The notes: a model not told the origin generated them from the sequence alone. Shown: positions 8,507 to 17,727, counted from the stretch's first letter. The stretch: DNA of 64,000 nt from Lachnospiraceae bacterium (GCA_017938405.1 JAGBBP010000025.1:1-64000); one strand, 5' to 3'. Program-made: numbers and translations.

Positions 8507-9982
8507 TTAAATAATGAAACATATCACGCCGCCGTTGCTTTCGTTAATAATTTTTTCAATCGACTCCTGTAGTTTTGTCTGACATTCCTCTGTAATATTT
8601 CCGATTTTTGCGTTTACTCCTTCTTCCACCAATTGATTTACCGTTTTTCCGAAAATGCTTGCGGTGCGAAGTCCTTCTTCCGATTGTTCTTCCCGATTGG
8701 ACATATACGCAATTAAATCCTTTGCCTGTTCCTCGCTTCCCACAATCGGCGCGATTTCCGTAACAATATCCGCCTGAATCATATGTACCGACGGTGCCGT
8801 GGCACGAATTTTTACACCGAACTTACCGCCCTGCTTGATTAATTCCGGAGTCGTGATATTGATTTGACTTGCAGCCGGCAAAACAACACCGTAGCCTTTT
8901 TGTTCCACCTCTTCGCATGCTATTGCGATTTTTTCATATTCATTCCTGCGCTTTGCCAGTTCCTTTAACACCTGATAAAAGCGATGTTCTCCCGTTACCT
9001 CACACCCAAGCAAATCGCTTAACATTTCATAGTAGTATTCTTTCTTCGGCTCCAGACGATATTCCGCCGTTCCGTTTTCCATCCGGATGGCCGACGGCAA
9101 CACATGCGCAAAATAGGTACCGTTCCACGCTTCTTTTTGCTCCCTTACATCCCGCATTCTGCGATTTTTTGTTAAAATATCCTTTGCAAATTCCATGGCT
9201 TCTTTTTTAATATCATGGGTATTATCCAACAAATCCACCCATTTCGGCAGGTAGAACTCCATGGCACTGACCGGAAATGCAGCTAACAATTCCTCCAGCA
9301 CTTCCGTTAATTCGGTCTTTCCCAGTCTGGTACAATTCGTCGGTAATACCGTTACGTCATATCGTTCCGCCAGTATTTTTGCCAATTCTATCGTTTCTTC
9401 CGCCCGCGGCTTTGCGGAATTCAACAACATTACAAACGGTTTCCCGAGACGTTTTAATTCCTGCACGGTACGTTCTTCCGGGATTTCATAGCTTTCTCTG
9501 GTCAATTCCCCGAAGCTGCCGTCTGCTGTTACCAAAACTGCCACGGTAGCATGCTCGTTGATTACTTTTCCGGTACCGATTTCCGCTGCTTTTGTGAAGG
9601 GAATCGCTTCTTCTGCCCAAGGTGTTTTTATCATCCGTTCCTGATTTCCTTCCATATGACCGGCAGCACCTTCCACCATATAACCGACGCAGTCAATCAA
9701 CCGAAGTTTTACATTGGTCCCGTCCGGAAAAGCAATTTTAGCGGCCTCTTTCGGAATAAACTTCGGTTCCGTCGTCATAATGGTTCTTCCCTCCGCAGAT
9801 TGCGGCAACTCATCCACAGTTCTTACCCGCTCCGCTTCCTCTGTCATCATCGGAAGTACCATTTCATCCATAAAGTGTTTGATAAAGGTGGACTTGCCGG
9901 TTCTCACCGGTCCTACCACACCGATGTATATCTCTCCGCCGGTACGAAGCTTCATGTCTTTGTATAAGTCAAACGTTTCCAT
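8507..9982 (-). CDS. spoIVA: Stage IV sporulation protein A
   Basis: SpoIVA is the ATPase that polymerises on the forespore outer membrane and forms the base of the spore coat. The product has 491 residues, close to the usual length of about 492. The start METFDLYKDM at 9982 follows AAGGGGG; an upstream in-frame extension is rejected for lack of a ribosome binding site. The Walker A-like motif GPVRTGKST is at residues 24-32, followed by the TRAFAC-type NTPase domain, a middle domain and the C-terminal localisation region. The upstream region contains GAATA and CATATACT, which resemble a mother-cell sigma-E promoter (weak). It follows gpsA, an arrangement also known in other Firmicutes. Confidence 0.96.
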   Translation of the reverse strand: METFDLYKDMKLRTGGEIYIGVVGPVRTGKSTFIKHFMDEMVLPMMTEEAERVRTVDELPQSAEGRTIMTTEPKFIPKEAAKIAFPDGTNVKLRLIDCVGYMVEGAAGHMEGNQERMIKTPWAEEAIPFTKAAEIGTGKVINEHATVAVLVTADGSFGELTRESYEIPEERTVQELKRLGKPFVMLLNSAKPRAEETIELAKILAERYDVTVLPTNCTRLGKTELTEVLEELLAAFPVSAMEFYLPKWVDLLDNTHDIKKEAMEFAKDILTKNRRMRDVREQKEAWNGTYFAHVLPSAIRMENGTAEYRLEPKKEYYYEMLSDLLGCEVTGEHRFYQVLKELAKRRNEYEKIAIACEEVEQKGYGVVLPAASQINITTPELIKQGGKFGVKIRATAPSVHMIQADIVTEIAPIVGSEEQAKDLIAYMSNREEQSEEGLRTASIFGKTVNQLVEEGVNAKIGNITEECQTKLQESIEKIINESNGGVICFII

Positions 9983-10035
9983 AAAAAAATCCCCCTTGGC
10001 TCTGCTGTTACAGTATATGCCGAGAGGGATGTTCC

Positions 10036-11049
10036 TTATTCCCAACTAAGTGAACTATATTCGTTTACTTTTTCGCGAACAAGCAAGTCTACCAGTGCTT
10101 CCCTGGCCGGCTTATTCTCAAACAATACCGCATTGACTTGTTCCACAATCGGCATTTCCACGCCGTATTTTGCAGCAAGCGCCAACGCTGCCTGGGCGGA
10201 ATTCACACCTTCTACCACCTGACCGACCTCTTGCTTCGCTTCCTCCAAAGATTTGCCCTGTCCCAACAAAAAGCCTGCATTATGATTTCTGCTGTGAAGG
10301 CTGGTACAAGTTACAATTAAATCACCGATTCCGGACAATCCCGCAAAAGTCTCGTATCTTGCTCCCATTGCCTCCCCCAGTCTAGCAATCTCTACAATAC
10401 CGCGGGTAATCAGTGCCGCCTTCGTGTTGTCACCGTAGCCAAGGCCGTCAATAGCACCTGCGGCCAATGCAATCACATTTTTTAAGGCACTTCCGATTTC
10501 GATACCCAGTACATCAGGACTGGTATACACGCGGAAATACGTATTCATAAACATATCCTGAATGTACATTGCAACTTCCTTTTCCGCAGCTCCCGCAACA
10601 ACCGTGGTCGGGATATGCCGGCTTACTTCCTCCGCGTGGCTCGGACCGGAAATCACCGCTACCTTTGCCTGCGGAATTTCCTGAGAAATAATATCCGTCA
10701 TTGTATATAAAGTACCGTTTTCAATTCCTTTGGATGCATTTACAATAACAGTTCCATCTTTAATATAAGAAGAAAGATTCTTTGACACCTCTCTTACCTT
10801 CGGCGAAATTACCGTATTCACAATCAAATCCGGCCCGTTCGCGGCAGCCTCCGCCAAATCATTGGTCAGTTTTACGCTATCCGGTAACACCGCACCCGGT
10901 AAATTCTTAATATTCCTGCGGTCTGCTGCCAAAGCCCCTGTCTCTGCCGGAAACTTCGACCAAAGAGTTACTTCATGACCGTTATTCGCTAACAATATGG
11001 TGAGCGCAACACCCCATGTACCGGCGCCTAACACCGTAACCTTTTTCAT
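10036..11049 (-). CDS. gpsA: Glycerol-3-phosphate dehydrogenase [NAD(P)+]
   Basis: GpsA reduces dihydroxyacetone phosphate to sn-glycerol 3-phosphate for phospholipid synthesis. The 337-residue protein starts MKKVTVLGAGTWG with the Rossmann GxGxxG motif at about 8-13. It has VNASKGIE, the ISGPSHAEEV region, the catalytic Lys in ALKNVIA and NTKAALITRG. I chose ATG at 11049, 5-6 nt after AGGTGG; a GTG three codons earlier overlaps that site. It lies just downstream of plsY, which consumes the same product, so the two probably act in one pathway and operon. Confidence 0.96.
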   Translation of the reverse strand: MKKVTVLGAGTWGVALTILLANNGHEVTLWSKFPAETGALAADRRNIKNLPGAVLPDSVKLTNDLAEAAANGPDLIVNTVISPKVREVSKNLSSYIKDGTVIVNASKGIENGTLYTMTDIISQEIPQAKVAVISGPSHAEEVSRHIPTTVVAGAAEKEVAMYIQDMFMNTYFRVYTSPDVLGIEIGSALKNVIALAAGAIDGLGYGDNTKAALITRGIVEIARLGEAMGARYETFAGLSGIGDLIVTCTSLHSRNHNAGFLLGQGKSLEEAKQEVGQVVEGVNSAQAALALAAKYGVEMPIVEQVNAVLFENKPAREALVDLLVREKVNEYSSLSWE

Positions 11050-11095
11050 ACCGTCCACCTATCAATGCGTTTCTTACTCACGCATTTCCCTTTCC

Positions 11096-11743
11096 TTACT
11101 TTTCTTCCTCTTCGGAAGTTTTCGTCTCTATCTTTACTTTCTGCCCAATCTTATTTTCGGTACCGGCAAGTAAGCGTTTTATATTCTCTCTATGCGTGTA
11201 GAAAGCAAGCACTGCAAACACAAGGCTCAGTGCCAGCATATGCCAGTCTCCCGGGCGGGTTACCGCCACCCAGATCACAAACAACACTTCCATCACCAAA
11301 GACCCCAGTGATACAAACCGGGTAATGGCTAAAATCACAAAGAAGGTTGCGACACAGATTAAGAAAATCCGCCAGTCAAAGGTAAGAATCGTACCAACCA
11401 ATACTGCGATGCCTTTTCCGCCCTTAAATTTCAAATAAAACGGGAAGGTATGACCGAGCACCGCACCAAGTGCCGTGTATAATCCCAGCAAGTCCGCATA
11501 CGGTACATTCTCGAAAATCAAAAACTTTATTAATACGACCGGAATCGCACACTTAAACACATCTCCCAGCAATGTAATCAATGCCGCCTTTTTTCCAAGG
11601 GTACGAAGTGCATTGGTGGTGCCCACATTACCGCTTCCGTACTTCCGGATATCCACCTTCTGAATTTTTCCTACAATATATCCCGTAGAAATACAGCCGA
11701 ATGCATATCCTAAAATCAAACAAATCGCAATACGCCAAATCAT
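11096..11743 (-). CDS. plsY: Acyl-phosphate:glycerol-3-phosphate acyltransferase PlsY
   Basis: PlsY is a membrane enzyme that transfers an acyl group from acyl phosphate to glycerol 3-phosphate, the first step of phosphatidic acid synthesis. The 215-residue protein shows the family signatures GSGNVGTTNALRTLG (about 37-51) and KFKGGKGIAVLVG (about 107-119) and has five or so hydrophobic segments. The C-terminus is charged. It sits between der and gpsA; GpsA supplies its substrate. Confidence 0.96.
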   Translation of the reverse strand: MIWRIAICLILGYAFGCISTGYIVGKIQKVDIRKYGSGNVGTTNALRTLGKKAALITLLGDVFKCAIPVVLIKFLIFENVPYADLLGLYTALGAVLGHTFPFYLKFKGGKGIAVLVGTILTFDWRIFLICVATFFVILAITRFVSLGSLVMEVLFVIWVAVTRPGDWHMLALSLVFAVLAFYTHRENIKRLLAGTENKIGQKVKIETKTSEEEEK

Positions 11744-11777
11744 TTCTTTATCCTGCCATTTCTTTTACTGAGTCCGA

Positions 11778-13109
11778 TTACTTCGTATTATCTTCACGTT
11801 CCCTGATAATAAACTTCAGGGAAGTCCCCACAAAGCCGAAGGTATCACGAATCTTATTTTCAATATAACGCTGATAGGAGTAATGCATCAGCTCCTTGCT
11901 GTTTACAAACAGCACAAACGTCGGCGGTCCTACCGCCACCTGAGTCATAAAGAAAATCTTAAGTCTCTTACCCTTATCGGACGGCGGCTGCTGTAAGGAG
12001 GTTGCCTCCATCAGGATTTCGTTCAGCACACCGGTCTGGATACGCAGGGTTCTGCTCTGGATAACAAGATCAATCTTTTCGAAAATCTTGGTCATACGCT
12101 GACCGGTCTTTGCGGAAATAAAAACAATCTCCGCGTACGGAATAAAGGACAGAATCTCACGGATACGCTCCGTCTGACGGTAAATCGTCTTATCGTCCTT
12201 ATCCTCTACCGCATCCCACTTATTAACCGCAATAATAATCCCCTTACCCCGTTCGTGAGCGATACCGGCAATCTTTGCATCCTGCTCGGTTACACCTTCC
12301 GTGGCATCGATTACCACCACCACAACATCCGCACGTTCCACCGCACTGACGGTACGCACGATACTGAAGCGTTCGATTTCTTCTTTAATCTTATTCTTAC
12401 GACGCAGTCCCGCCGTATCAATAAAAATATATTCCTTTTCTTCAAACTTTACTACCGTATCAATGGCGTCGCGGGTAGTTCCTGCAATATCCGATACAAT
12501 GACGCGGTTTTCACCGGTCAACTTATTAATAATAGAAGACTTGCCGACATTCGGCTTACCGACTACCGCAATCTTCGGAAGTTCTTCCTCTTCTTCTCCC
12601 TCTACCGGAGCCGGGAAGTACTCTACAATGGCATCCAGAAGCTCACCGAAACCGAGACGTGACGCACCGGATACCGCAATCGGATCACCGATGCCGAGGT
12701 TATAGAACTCGTATACATCCGCCTGCATCTTTTCAAAATCATCTACCTTATTGACCGTCAGAACCACCGGCTTACCGGAACGACGTAGCATATCCGCCAC
12801 CTTAAAGTCCGCGTCCACAAGACCCATGCGTACATCCGTCAGGAATACAATCACATCTGCCGTATCAATGGCAATCTGCGCCTGCTCTCTCATGTACGTG
12901 AGCATCTTGTCCTTAGTCTCCGGCTCGATACCACCGGTATCAATCATAGTGAACTTATAGTTCAACCAGGTTACATCCGCATAAATACGGTCACGGGTTA
13001 CACCCGGATAGTCTTTTACAATGGAAATACGTTCCCCCGCAAGGGCATTAAACAACGTGGACTTGCCCACATTCGGCCGACCCACGATGGCTACAATCGG
13101 ATTACTCAT
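11778..13109 (-). CDS. der: Ribosome biogenesis GTPase Der (EngA)
   Basis: Der is an essential double-GTPase for 50S subunit assembly. The 443-residue protein has two G domains in tandem. The first has GRPNVGKST (about 10-18), DTGG and NKVD; the second, from about residue 178, has GKPNVGKSS, DTAG and NKWD. A KH-like C-terminal domain follows (about 350-440). The start SNPIVAIVGRPNVG is typical. It leads the der-plsY-gpsA-spoIVA run. Confidence 0.97.
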   Translation of the reverse strand: MSNPIVAIVGRPNVGKSTLFNALAGERISIVKDYPGVTRDRIYADVTWLNYKFTMIDTGGIEPETKDKMLTYMREQAQIAIDTADVIVFLTDVRMGLVDADFKVADMLRRSGKPVVLTVNKVDDFEKMQADVYEFYNLGIGDPIAVSGASRLGFGELLDAIVEYFPAPVEGEEEEELPKIAVVGKPNVGKSSIINKLTGENRVIVSDIAGTTRDAIDTVVKFEEKEYIFIDTAGLRRKNKIKEEIERFSIVRTVSAVERADVVVVVIDATEGVTEQDAKIAGIAHERGKGIIIAVNKWDAVEDKDDKTIYRQTERIREILSFIPYAEIVFISAKTGQRMTKIFEKIDLVIQSRTLRIQTGVLNEILMEATSLQQPPSDKGKRLKIFFMTQVAVGPPTFVLFVNSKELMHYSYQRYIENKIRDTFGFVGTSLKFIIREREDNTK

Positions 13110-13141
13110 TTCGGAAAATTATCCTCACTTTCAAAAATCAA

Positions 13142-14458
13142 CTACTCTATCACGGCCCGTACAAAAGCCTCTCCTTCTGATTTTACAATACGAATGCGGG
13201 TTTGTAAAGCCTTTTCCACATCGGAAATATTTAAATCATCCAAAAAAACGTCCTCTCCGCTGCGAAGCATTACCTCCGGAAGCAGTAAAACATCCCCCAA
13301 TTCCTTATCCTTAAGCTGTGCAATAATATCCTGCGCCGTTACCAATCCTGCCACGGTAATACTGTTTCCGAAGAAATCATTTCGAACGGCAACTACCTTT
13401 GCATCAATGTTCGGATATTTCTTTTGAATCTTTTCCACCTGTTCTTTTATGGTGGATGCGGCCAATTCACCGGTCACAAGCGTCAACTTCCGCACCCGGT
13501 CATCTCCTTTGCACTCCGCCAAATACTCGTCCACTTCCACATTTAACAGGCGAAGCATACCTACCCCATTTTCCAACTGCGGATAGCCTTCGTAGTCCTC
13601 CTCCGCCGGCAGCGGCAATCCCGCCAGCAAATACCACTCGTCACTGGCGTGAATCATACGGGTACCGTAATGGTTCTGTATAATCTCCTGCCATTTCTTT
13701 ATGATTCCTATCACTTCTACTGCATCTTCTTTTGTAAACGGCTCCACCTGTGCCAGCCCCTCACGGAACTTTGTCATTCCCATGGGCACCACGGAAACAC
13801 TTTGCATGAGCGGCAAATAGGCCGTCAAATCATGAATGGTCCGTTCCAGTTCTTCCCCGTCATTGTAGCCCTTACAAAGCACAATCTGACCGTTCATCTC
13901 AAGGCCCGCATCATAGAACCGCTTAAGCTTATCCAGTGCTTCCCCTGCAAAACGGTTATTTAACATCTTACAGCGCAGTTCCGGATTGGTGGTATGCACG
14001 GAAATATTAATGGGAGACAACTTATAAAACAAAATCCGTTCCATATCCTCTTCGGACAAATTGGTCAGTGTAATATAGTTTCCCTGTAAAAAAGAAAGTC
14101 TGGCATCATCATCCTTAAAATACAACGTATCCCGCATTCCGGTTGGCATCTGATCAATAAAACAGAAGATGCACTTATTCCGACAGGAACGATACTCATC
14201 CATGAGCCCGTCCTCAAAGACCAGTCCCAAATCCTCATAAGCGTCCTTTTCGATTTCCAGTTCCCATTCTTCCCCGTCCGGCTTTCTTATCAGAAGAACA
14301 ATTTCTTCATCCTCGGACAAATAACGGTAATCGAACACGTCTTTAATCGGCTGTTCGTTAATGGACACCAGCACATCACCGGCTTCAATTTCAAGTTCCT
14401 CGGCAATGCTACCCGGGAGTACTTCTTTTATGGTATGTTCTTGTAATTTCTTATTCAT
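13142..14458 (-). CDS. DUF512 protein: PDZ plus radical-SAM-like iron-sulfur protein
   Basis: The 438-residue product begins at ATG 14458 behind GAGGCAACT. Residues about 5-65 form a PDZ-like domain (VLPGSIAEELEIEAGDVLVSING-like). The next region has CRNKCIFCFI, a CX3CX2C cluster typical of radical SAM proteins, followed by a long DUF512 domain with NISVHTTNPELR and VPMGMTKFR. The family is widespread in clostridia, often next to der, and its reaction is unknown. This gene lies 32 nt upstream of der in the direction of transcription, consistent with one operon. Confidence 0.9.
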   Translation of the reverse strand: MNKKLQEHTIKEVLPGSIAEELEIEAGDVLVSINEQPIKDVFDYRYLSEDEEIVLLIRKPDGEEWELEIEKDAYEDLGLVFEDGLMDEYRSCRNKCIFCFIDQMPTGMRDTLYFKDDDARLSFLQGNYITLTNLSEEDMERILFYKLSPINISVHTTNPELRCKMLNNRFAGEALDKLKRFYDAGLEMNGQIVLCKGYNDGEELERTIHDLTAYLPLMQSVSVVPMGMTKFREGLAQVEPFTKEDAVEVIGIIKKWQEIIQNHYGTRMIHASDEWYLLAGLPLPAEEDYEGYPQLENGVGMLRLLNVEVDEYLAECKGDDRVRKLTLVTGELAASTIKEQVEKIQKKYPNIDAKVVAVRNDFFGNSITVAGLVTAQDIIAQLKDKELGDVLLLPEVMLRSGEDVFLDDLNISDVEKALQTRIRIVKSEGEAFVRAVIE

Positions 14459-14532
14459 AGTTGCCTCTTTCTCATTTGCGAATTGCCGCTCCACTTATTT
14501 GTGCACTCCGCAACTTTGTTTTTGTATTCCTT

Positions 14533-15381
14533 CTACTCATCTGCCAGCATCAAAAATCCCACCAGACTGCCTCGGTCGTTTCCCTGTACTCTATGGGAGT
14601 ATAACACATCGGAATGACATTTGGTACAAACGCCTCCGATAACAATATTTTCGGGTTTTACCCCTGCCTGTTCCAATATGATACGGTTCACCTGCCACAA
14701 ATCCAGCTGACAGGTACCGTCTTTTTTCTGCTCCGAACTCTGCGAGGTTGCCTCCGGATACTCTTTCATAAAAATCTCCGCCACCTCACCGCCTACCGTA
14801 TAACAGTCTTTGCAAATAGAAACACCGATATAAGATTCTATATTCTCAGGCTTGCTACCGAACTCCTTTTCCATGGCCTGCACCGTCTTCTCGGCGATTC
14901 GTCCGATGGTTCCACGCCAGCCTGCATGGGCCGTACCGATGGCCTTTGCCACCGGATCATAGAAAAACACCGGCACACAATCTGCCATAAATACCGTCAA
15001 CGCCACTCCCGGTTCGTTGGTGATTTGGGCGTCCACCGATGTATAATCCCGCGGTTTTATGATACCTTTGCCGCAATCCGCCTTGATCGCTCTCCGAACC
15101 ACAGTCTCGTGCACCTGTGCCGACAGCACCACCTGCTCTTTCGCAAAGCCCATGGCATCACATATCCTGTCATAATTCTCAAGAACATTTTCGTCCGCAT
15201 CTCCCCGTCCGAACCCAAGGTTCATGGACGAAAAACACCCTTTACTCACTCCGCCTACTCTTGTAGAACAACCATGTTTCACCCCCGGATGTGCCGCCAG
15301 ACGCTTAAAATATAAAAACGGTACTGAAGTACCCGATACTGCCATTTCCTTTGTGGAAAGAATTTCTAATTCCTGATTCAT
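14533..15381 (-). CDS. pgeF: Peptidoglycan editing factor / YfiH-type multicopper-like protein
   Basis: This is a 282-residue member of the YfiH/DUF152 family (laccase-domain proteins that act on purine nucleosides or edit peptidoglycan precursors in studied examples). Family motifs include HGCSTRVGGVS near residue 35, MADCVPVFFYD, the zinc/copper-site GTAHAGWRGT and the C-terminal CTKCHSDVLYSHR. The start is ATG at 15381 behind GGAGCGGAAGA. It lies between yraN and the DUF512 gene. Confidence 0.9.
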   Translation of the reverse strand: MNQELEILSTKEMAVSGTSVPFLYFKRLAAHPGVKHGCSTRVGGVSKGCFSSMNLGFGRGDADENVLENYDRICDAMGFAKEQVVLSAQVHETVVRRAIKADCGKGIIKPRDYTSVDAQITNEPGVALTVFMADCVPVFFYDPVAKAIGTAHAGWRGTIGRIAEKTVQAMEKEFGSKPENIESYIGVSICKDCYTVGGEVAEIFMKEYPEATSQSSEQKKDGTCQLDLWQVNRIILEQAGVKPENIVIGGVCTKCHSDVLYSHRVQGNDRGSLVGFLMLADE

Positions 15382-15444
15382 TCTTCCGCTCCTATCATTT
15401 TTATTTCATATAACTTACATTCTATTCGATCGTTTCAACCGAAC

Positions 15445-15831
15445 TTACATCCAAAACGCATTCTCCGTAATCCGAATTTCTTCGTCTGTCACTCCTGCCA
15501 CATCAAACCGGCATGGTGTATCAAAAGGAATCCTATTCTTATACATATAATATTGGGCCGCCGCAATAATTTTCTTCTGCTTTCTGAAATCTACCGCTTC
15601 CTCCGGTGCTCCAAACCTACCATCTGCACGGTATTTCACCTCAACAAATACCAAGTATCCGTCTTTTTTCGCAATCAAATCAATCTCGCCGTGCTTCGTA
15701 TAAAAGTTCCGGGCAAGAATTTCGTATCCCTGTGTTTGCAGATACTCCTGTACTCTTGTTTCCTGCTCGGAGCCTACCCTGCGATGGTTCCAAACTTTGG
15801 AATAATTATTTATCACTTCATTATTTCCCAT
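15445..15831 (-). CDS. yraN: YraN/UPF0102 family nuclease-fold protein
   Basis: The 128-residue protein belongs to the UPF0102 family, which has a Holliday-junction-resolvase or restriction-enzyme-like fold. Motifs are EQETRVQEYLQTQGYEIL, FYTKHGEIDLIAKK (the E-I-D core) and LVFVEVKYR (the E-x-K core). It commonly follows rnhB in bacterial genomes; here a YlqH gene and a toxin-antitoxin pair lie between them. Activity and role are not firmly known. Confidence 0.92.
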   Translation of the reverse strand: MGNNEVINNYSKVWNHRRVGSEQETRVQEYLQTQGYEILARNFYTKHGEIDLIAKKDGYLVFVEVKYRADGRFGAPEEAVDFRKQKKIIAAAQYYMYKNRIPFDTPCRFDVAGVTDEEIRITENAFWM

Positions 15832-15867
15832 TCATTTCTCCCTATTAAACCCATTATATAGTCACCT

Positions 15868-16182
15868 TTAATACATCTTATTTTCATAATCCTGAAGTTC
15901 ATGAAAAAACATATCTACAATCACCAAATCATCTACAATTCGATACAACATAAAATATCTGTGATTAAGAAAATTTATTCTATGATACTCCATTTCACGC
16001 AATTTAGGATTATCACATAGTTTCAAACTTCCTGCTACATATTTTAAACTTTCTATTGTTGCATCATAATCATCTAAAACATTTTTTGCTGCTTGTATGC
16101 TCTTTTTTTCAAACAGAAGATACTGAATGCATCGTTCAAACTCCTCTTCCGCAGCTTTTGTAACTAATATCTTATAATCCAT
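15868..16182 (-). CDS. RelE/ParE-family toxin
   Basis: The 104-residue protein starts MDYKILVTKAAEEEFERCIQYL, with the ParE/RelE layout of an N-terminal strand, two helices (the second with AAKNVLDDYDATIESLK) and a C-terminal sheet (HRINFLNHRYFMLYRI, VIVDMFFHELQDYENKMY). RelE members cleave mRNA on the ribosome and ParE members poison gyrase; the sequence alone does not tell which. It overlaps the antitoxin gene by 11 nt, so translation is coupled. Confidence 0.88.
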   Translation of the reverse strand: MDYKILVTKAAEEEFERCIQYLLFEKKSIQAAKNVLDDYDATIESLKYVAGSLKLCDNPKLREMEYHRINFLNHRYFMLYRIVDDLVIVDMFFHELQDYENKMY

Positions 16183-16465
16183 ATTTTGCCCTCATATTAC
16201 TTGAAACTTCCTTTGCCTCCCTAACCAATCCTTGCTTTGCTTGTTCACGAGCCTTTTCTAATTTTTCTAACAACTCCTGTTCTGTCAATGCCTCATAAGG
16301 ATTCGAATTTACCCTCTTAATCTCAAACGGAAATCCATTCACAGCCAAAGCTTGTGTCAAAAACATTCGAATTGCAGTCGTTGTATCTGTTCCTAAATCA
16401 CGAAAAAGTTCATCCGACTTCACCTTCAAATCATCATCAACTCTTACCTGAATTGTACTTGCCAT
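16172..16465 (-). CDS. RelB/DinJ-family antitoxin
   Basis: The 97-residue protein starts at ATG 16465 after TAGGAGG. Its N-terminus, ASTIQVRVDDDLKVKSDELF, is the ribbon-helix-helix DNA-binding arm of RelB/DinJ antitoxins, followed by DLGTDTTTAIRMFLTQALAVNGFPFEI. The charged C-terminal helix would bind the toxin. Such proteins repress their own promoter by binding a palindrome; a palindrome covers the -35 of this gene and a second copy lies before the adjacent YlqH gene. Confidence 0.92.
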   Translation of the reverse strand: MASTIQVRVDDDLKVKSDELFRDLGTDTTTAIRMFLTQALAVNGFPFEIKRVNSNPYEALTEQELLEKLEKAREQAKQGLVREAKEVSSNMRAKYGL

Positions 16466-16495
16466 TCCAGCCACCTCCTAAACTTTTCTACTATA

Positions 16496-16549
16496 AGAAT
16501 AGCAAACAACCAATGCTGTGTCAATACATTTGTAATGACATAGCATTGG
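16496..16549 (-). promoter_or_regulatory. Toxin-antitoxin promoter and palindromic operator (copy 1)
   Basis: TTGACA (16519-16524), a 17-bp spacer and TATTCT (16496-16501). A 14-bp inverted repeat (arms 16510-16523 and 16536-16549, 13 of 14 matching, 12-bp spacer) overlaps the -35. This fits autorepression by the RelB-like antitoxin. Confidence 0.85.
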
Positions 16550-16556
16550 TATCATC

Positions 16557-16841
16557 TTACAAGGAACCCTTTACCTTTCCCTTTATCTTATCCACCTTAT
16601 CGACAAACAACAGCACCTCCGCCACTACCTCATAAAGCTCCGGCGGAATGGCGTCCCCGATTTCAAGCTTGGCCAATGTCCCTGCCAGTTTATCATCCTT
16701 ATGCAGAGGCACGTTTTCTTCTACCGCACGTTCGATAATCTTCTCCGCCACATACCCGCGGCCGGAGGCCACAATCTTCGGTGCCTCCTCGGAAGGCTCG
16801 TATTCCAGCGCAACCGCAATTTTGCTCTTTTGTTCTTCCAA
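16557..16841 (-). CDS. YlqH-like protein (FlhB/YscU cytoplasmic-tail family)
   Basis: This 94-residue protein corresponds to only the C-terminal domain of FlhB/EscU export-switch proteins: IAVALEY, then PKIVASGRGYVAEKI, ENVPLHKD, LAGTLAKLEIGDAIPPELYEVVAEVLLFV. Free-standing copies (YlqH) occur in Firmicutes near rnhB and rbgA, and can partly replace the FlhB tail. The start is TTG at 16841, after AGGGAGG. An ATG at 16871 in the same frame lies inside the -10 element (16867-16872) and cannot be transcribed, so it is rejected. The gene has a promoter and operator almost identical to those of the toxin-antitoxin pair. Confidence 0.85.
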   Translation of the reverse strand: MEEQKSKIAVALEYEPSEEAPKIVASGRGYVAEKIIERAVEENVPLHKDDKLAGTLAKLEIGDAIPPELYEVVAEVLLFVDKVDKIKGKVKGSL

Positions 16842-16866
16842 ACAGACACCTCCCTTCGCTACTATA

Positions 16867-16918
16867 AGCATAACAAATAAACAATGCTATGTCAAAACAT
16901 TTGTAATGACATAGCATT
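16867..16918 (-). promoter_or_regulatory. Promoter and palindromic operator of the YlqH gene (copy 2)
   Basis: TTGACA (16890-16895), a 17-bp spacer and TATGCT (16867-16872). The arms AATGCTATGTCA (16883-16894) and its exact complement (16907-16918) have the same 12-bp spacing as copy 1. The whole block of about 60 bp resembles 16489-16549. Confidence 0.85.
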
Positions 16919-16929
16919 ATCGTTTTCTT

Positions 16930-17727
16930 CTAAGCCTCTCCCAAAATCCCCTTAATAAAACTCCTTCTGTGAATCGGACACGGTCCGTCCTTACGTAGTT
17001 TTTCCATATGCTCCGCGGAACCATAGCCCTTATTTCCGGCAAAACCGTAGCCCGGATATACTTTATCAAACTCTACCATCATCCGGTCCCTGGTCACCTT
17101 TGCAATGACACTGGCTGCCGCAATGGACAGGCTTTTCGCATCACCTTTGATAATCGGTACTTGCTTCACGTTTTTCCCGCCAAACAATTCATTCACTCCA
17201 GGAATGGTTACCGCATCGTTTAAAAGCACATCCGGTGCACCACAGGTCTCAGCCATCTTACTAATTGCCTCCCGCATAGCACGGAAGGTGGCCTGTAAAA
17301 TGTTAATCTCGTCTATGACCGTATGGGACACACAACCGATTCCGTAAGCTACCGCTTTCTCGAGAATCTCCGGAAACAGTTCTTCCCTCTTTTTCTCGGA
17401 CAGCTGCTTGGAATCGTTCAAATACAAAATCCGGCAATCCTTCGGCAGTACCACACAGGCTGCCACCACCGGTCCCGCAAGAGGCCCTCGGCCCACTTCA
17501 TCGATACCGCAGACCACATTGTACTCTCCGTATTCCCGCTCGAAAGCCAGCATACCGTCCACTCTGGCACATTCCGCCAGGAACTTTTCTTTCCGTTTTC
17601 TCGCCTTCTCAATGAGCTTTACCACACCGCTTCTGGTATCATCAGAGTACAGCGCAATCACCGATTCTAACGCTTCAAAAGAAGCACTTGTCAGCGCTTC
17701 TTTGATTACATCCATCTTTTCTGCCAT
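16930..17727 (-). CDS. rnhB: Ribonuclease HII
   Basis: RnhB cuts the RNA strand of RNA-DNA hybrids and single ribonucleotides in DNA. The 265-residue protein has a 75-residue N-terminal extension with a helical segment, as in many Firmicute RNases HII, then GIDEVGRGPLAGPVV (catalytic Asp and Glu), LNDSKQLSEKKREEL and the C-terminal GDAKSLSIAAASVIAKVTRDR. The start at 17727 follows GGGGATGTG; an upstream GTG is less well placed. It is downstream of rbgA, the usual order. Confidence 0.96.
   Translation of the reverse strand: MAEKMDVIKEALTSASFEALESVIALYSDDTRSGVVKLIEKARKRKEKFLAECARVDGMLAFEREYGEYNVVCGIDEVGRGPLAGPVVAACVVLPKDCRILYLNDSKQLSEKKREELFPEILEKAVAYGIGCVSHTVIDEINILQATFRAMREAISKMAETCGAPDVLLNDAVTIPGVNELFGGKNVKQVPIIKGDAKSLSIAAASVIAKVTRDRMMVEFDKVYPGYGFAGNKGYGSAEHMEKLRKDGPCPIHRRSFIKGILGEA

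Noticed and set aside
16557..16871. ATG at 16871 as start of the YlqH gene
   Set aside because: It lies inside the -10 element and would not be transcribed; TTG at 16841 follows a good ribosome binding site.
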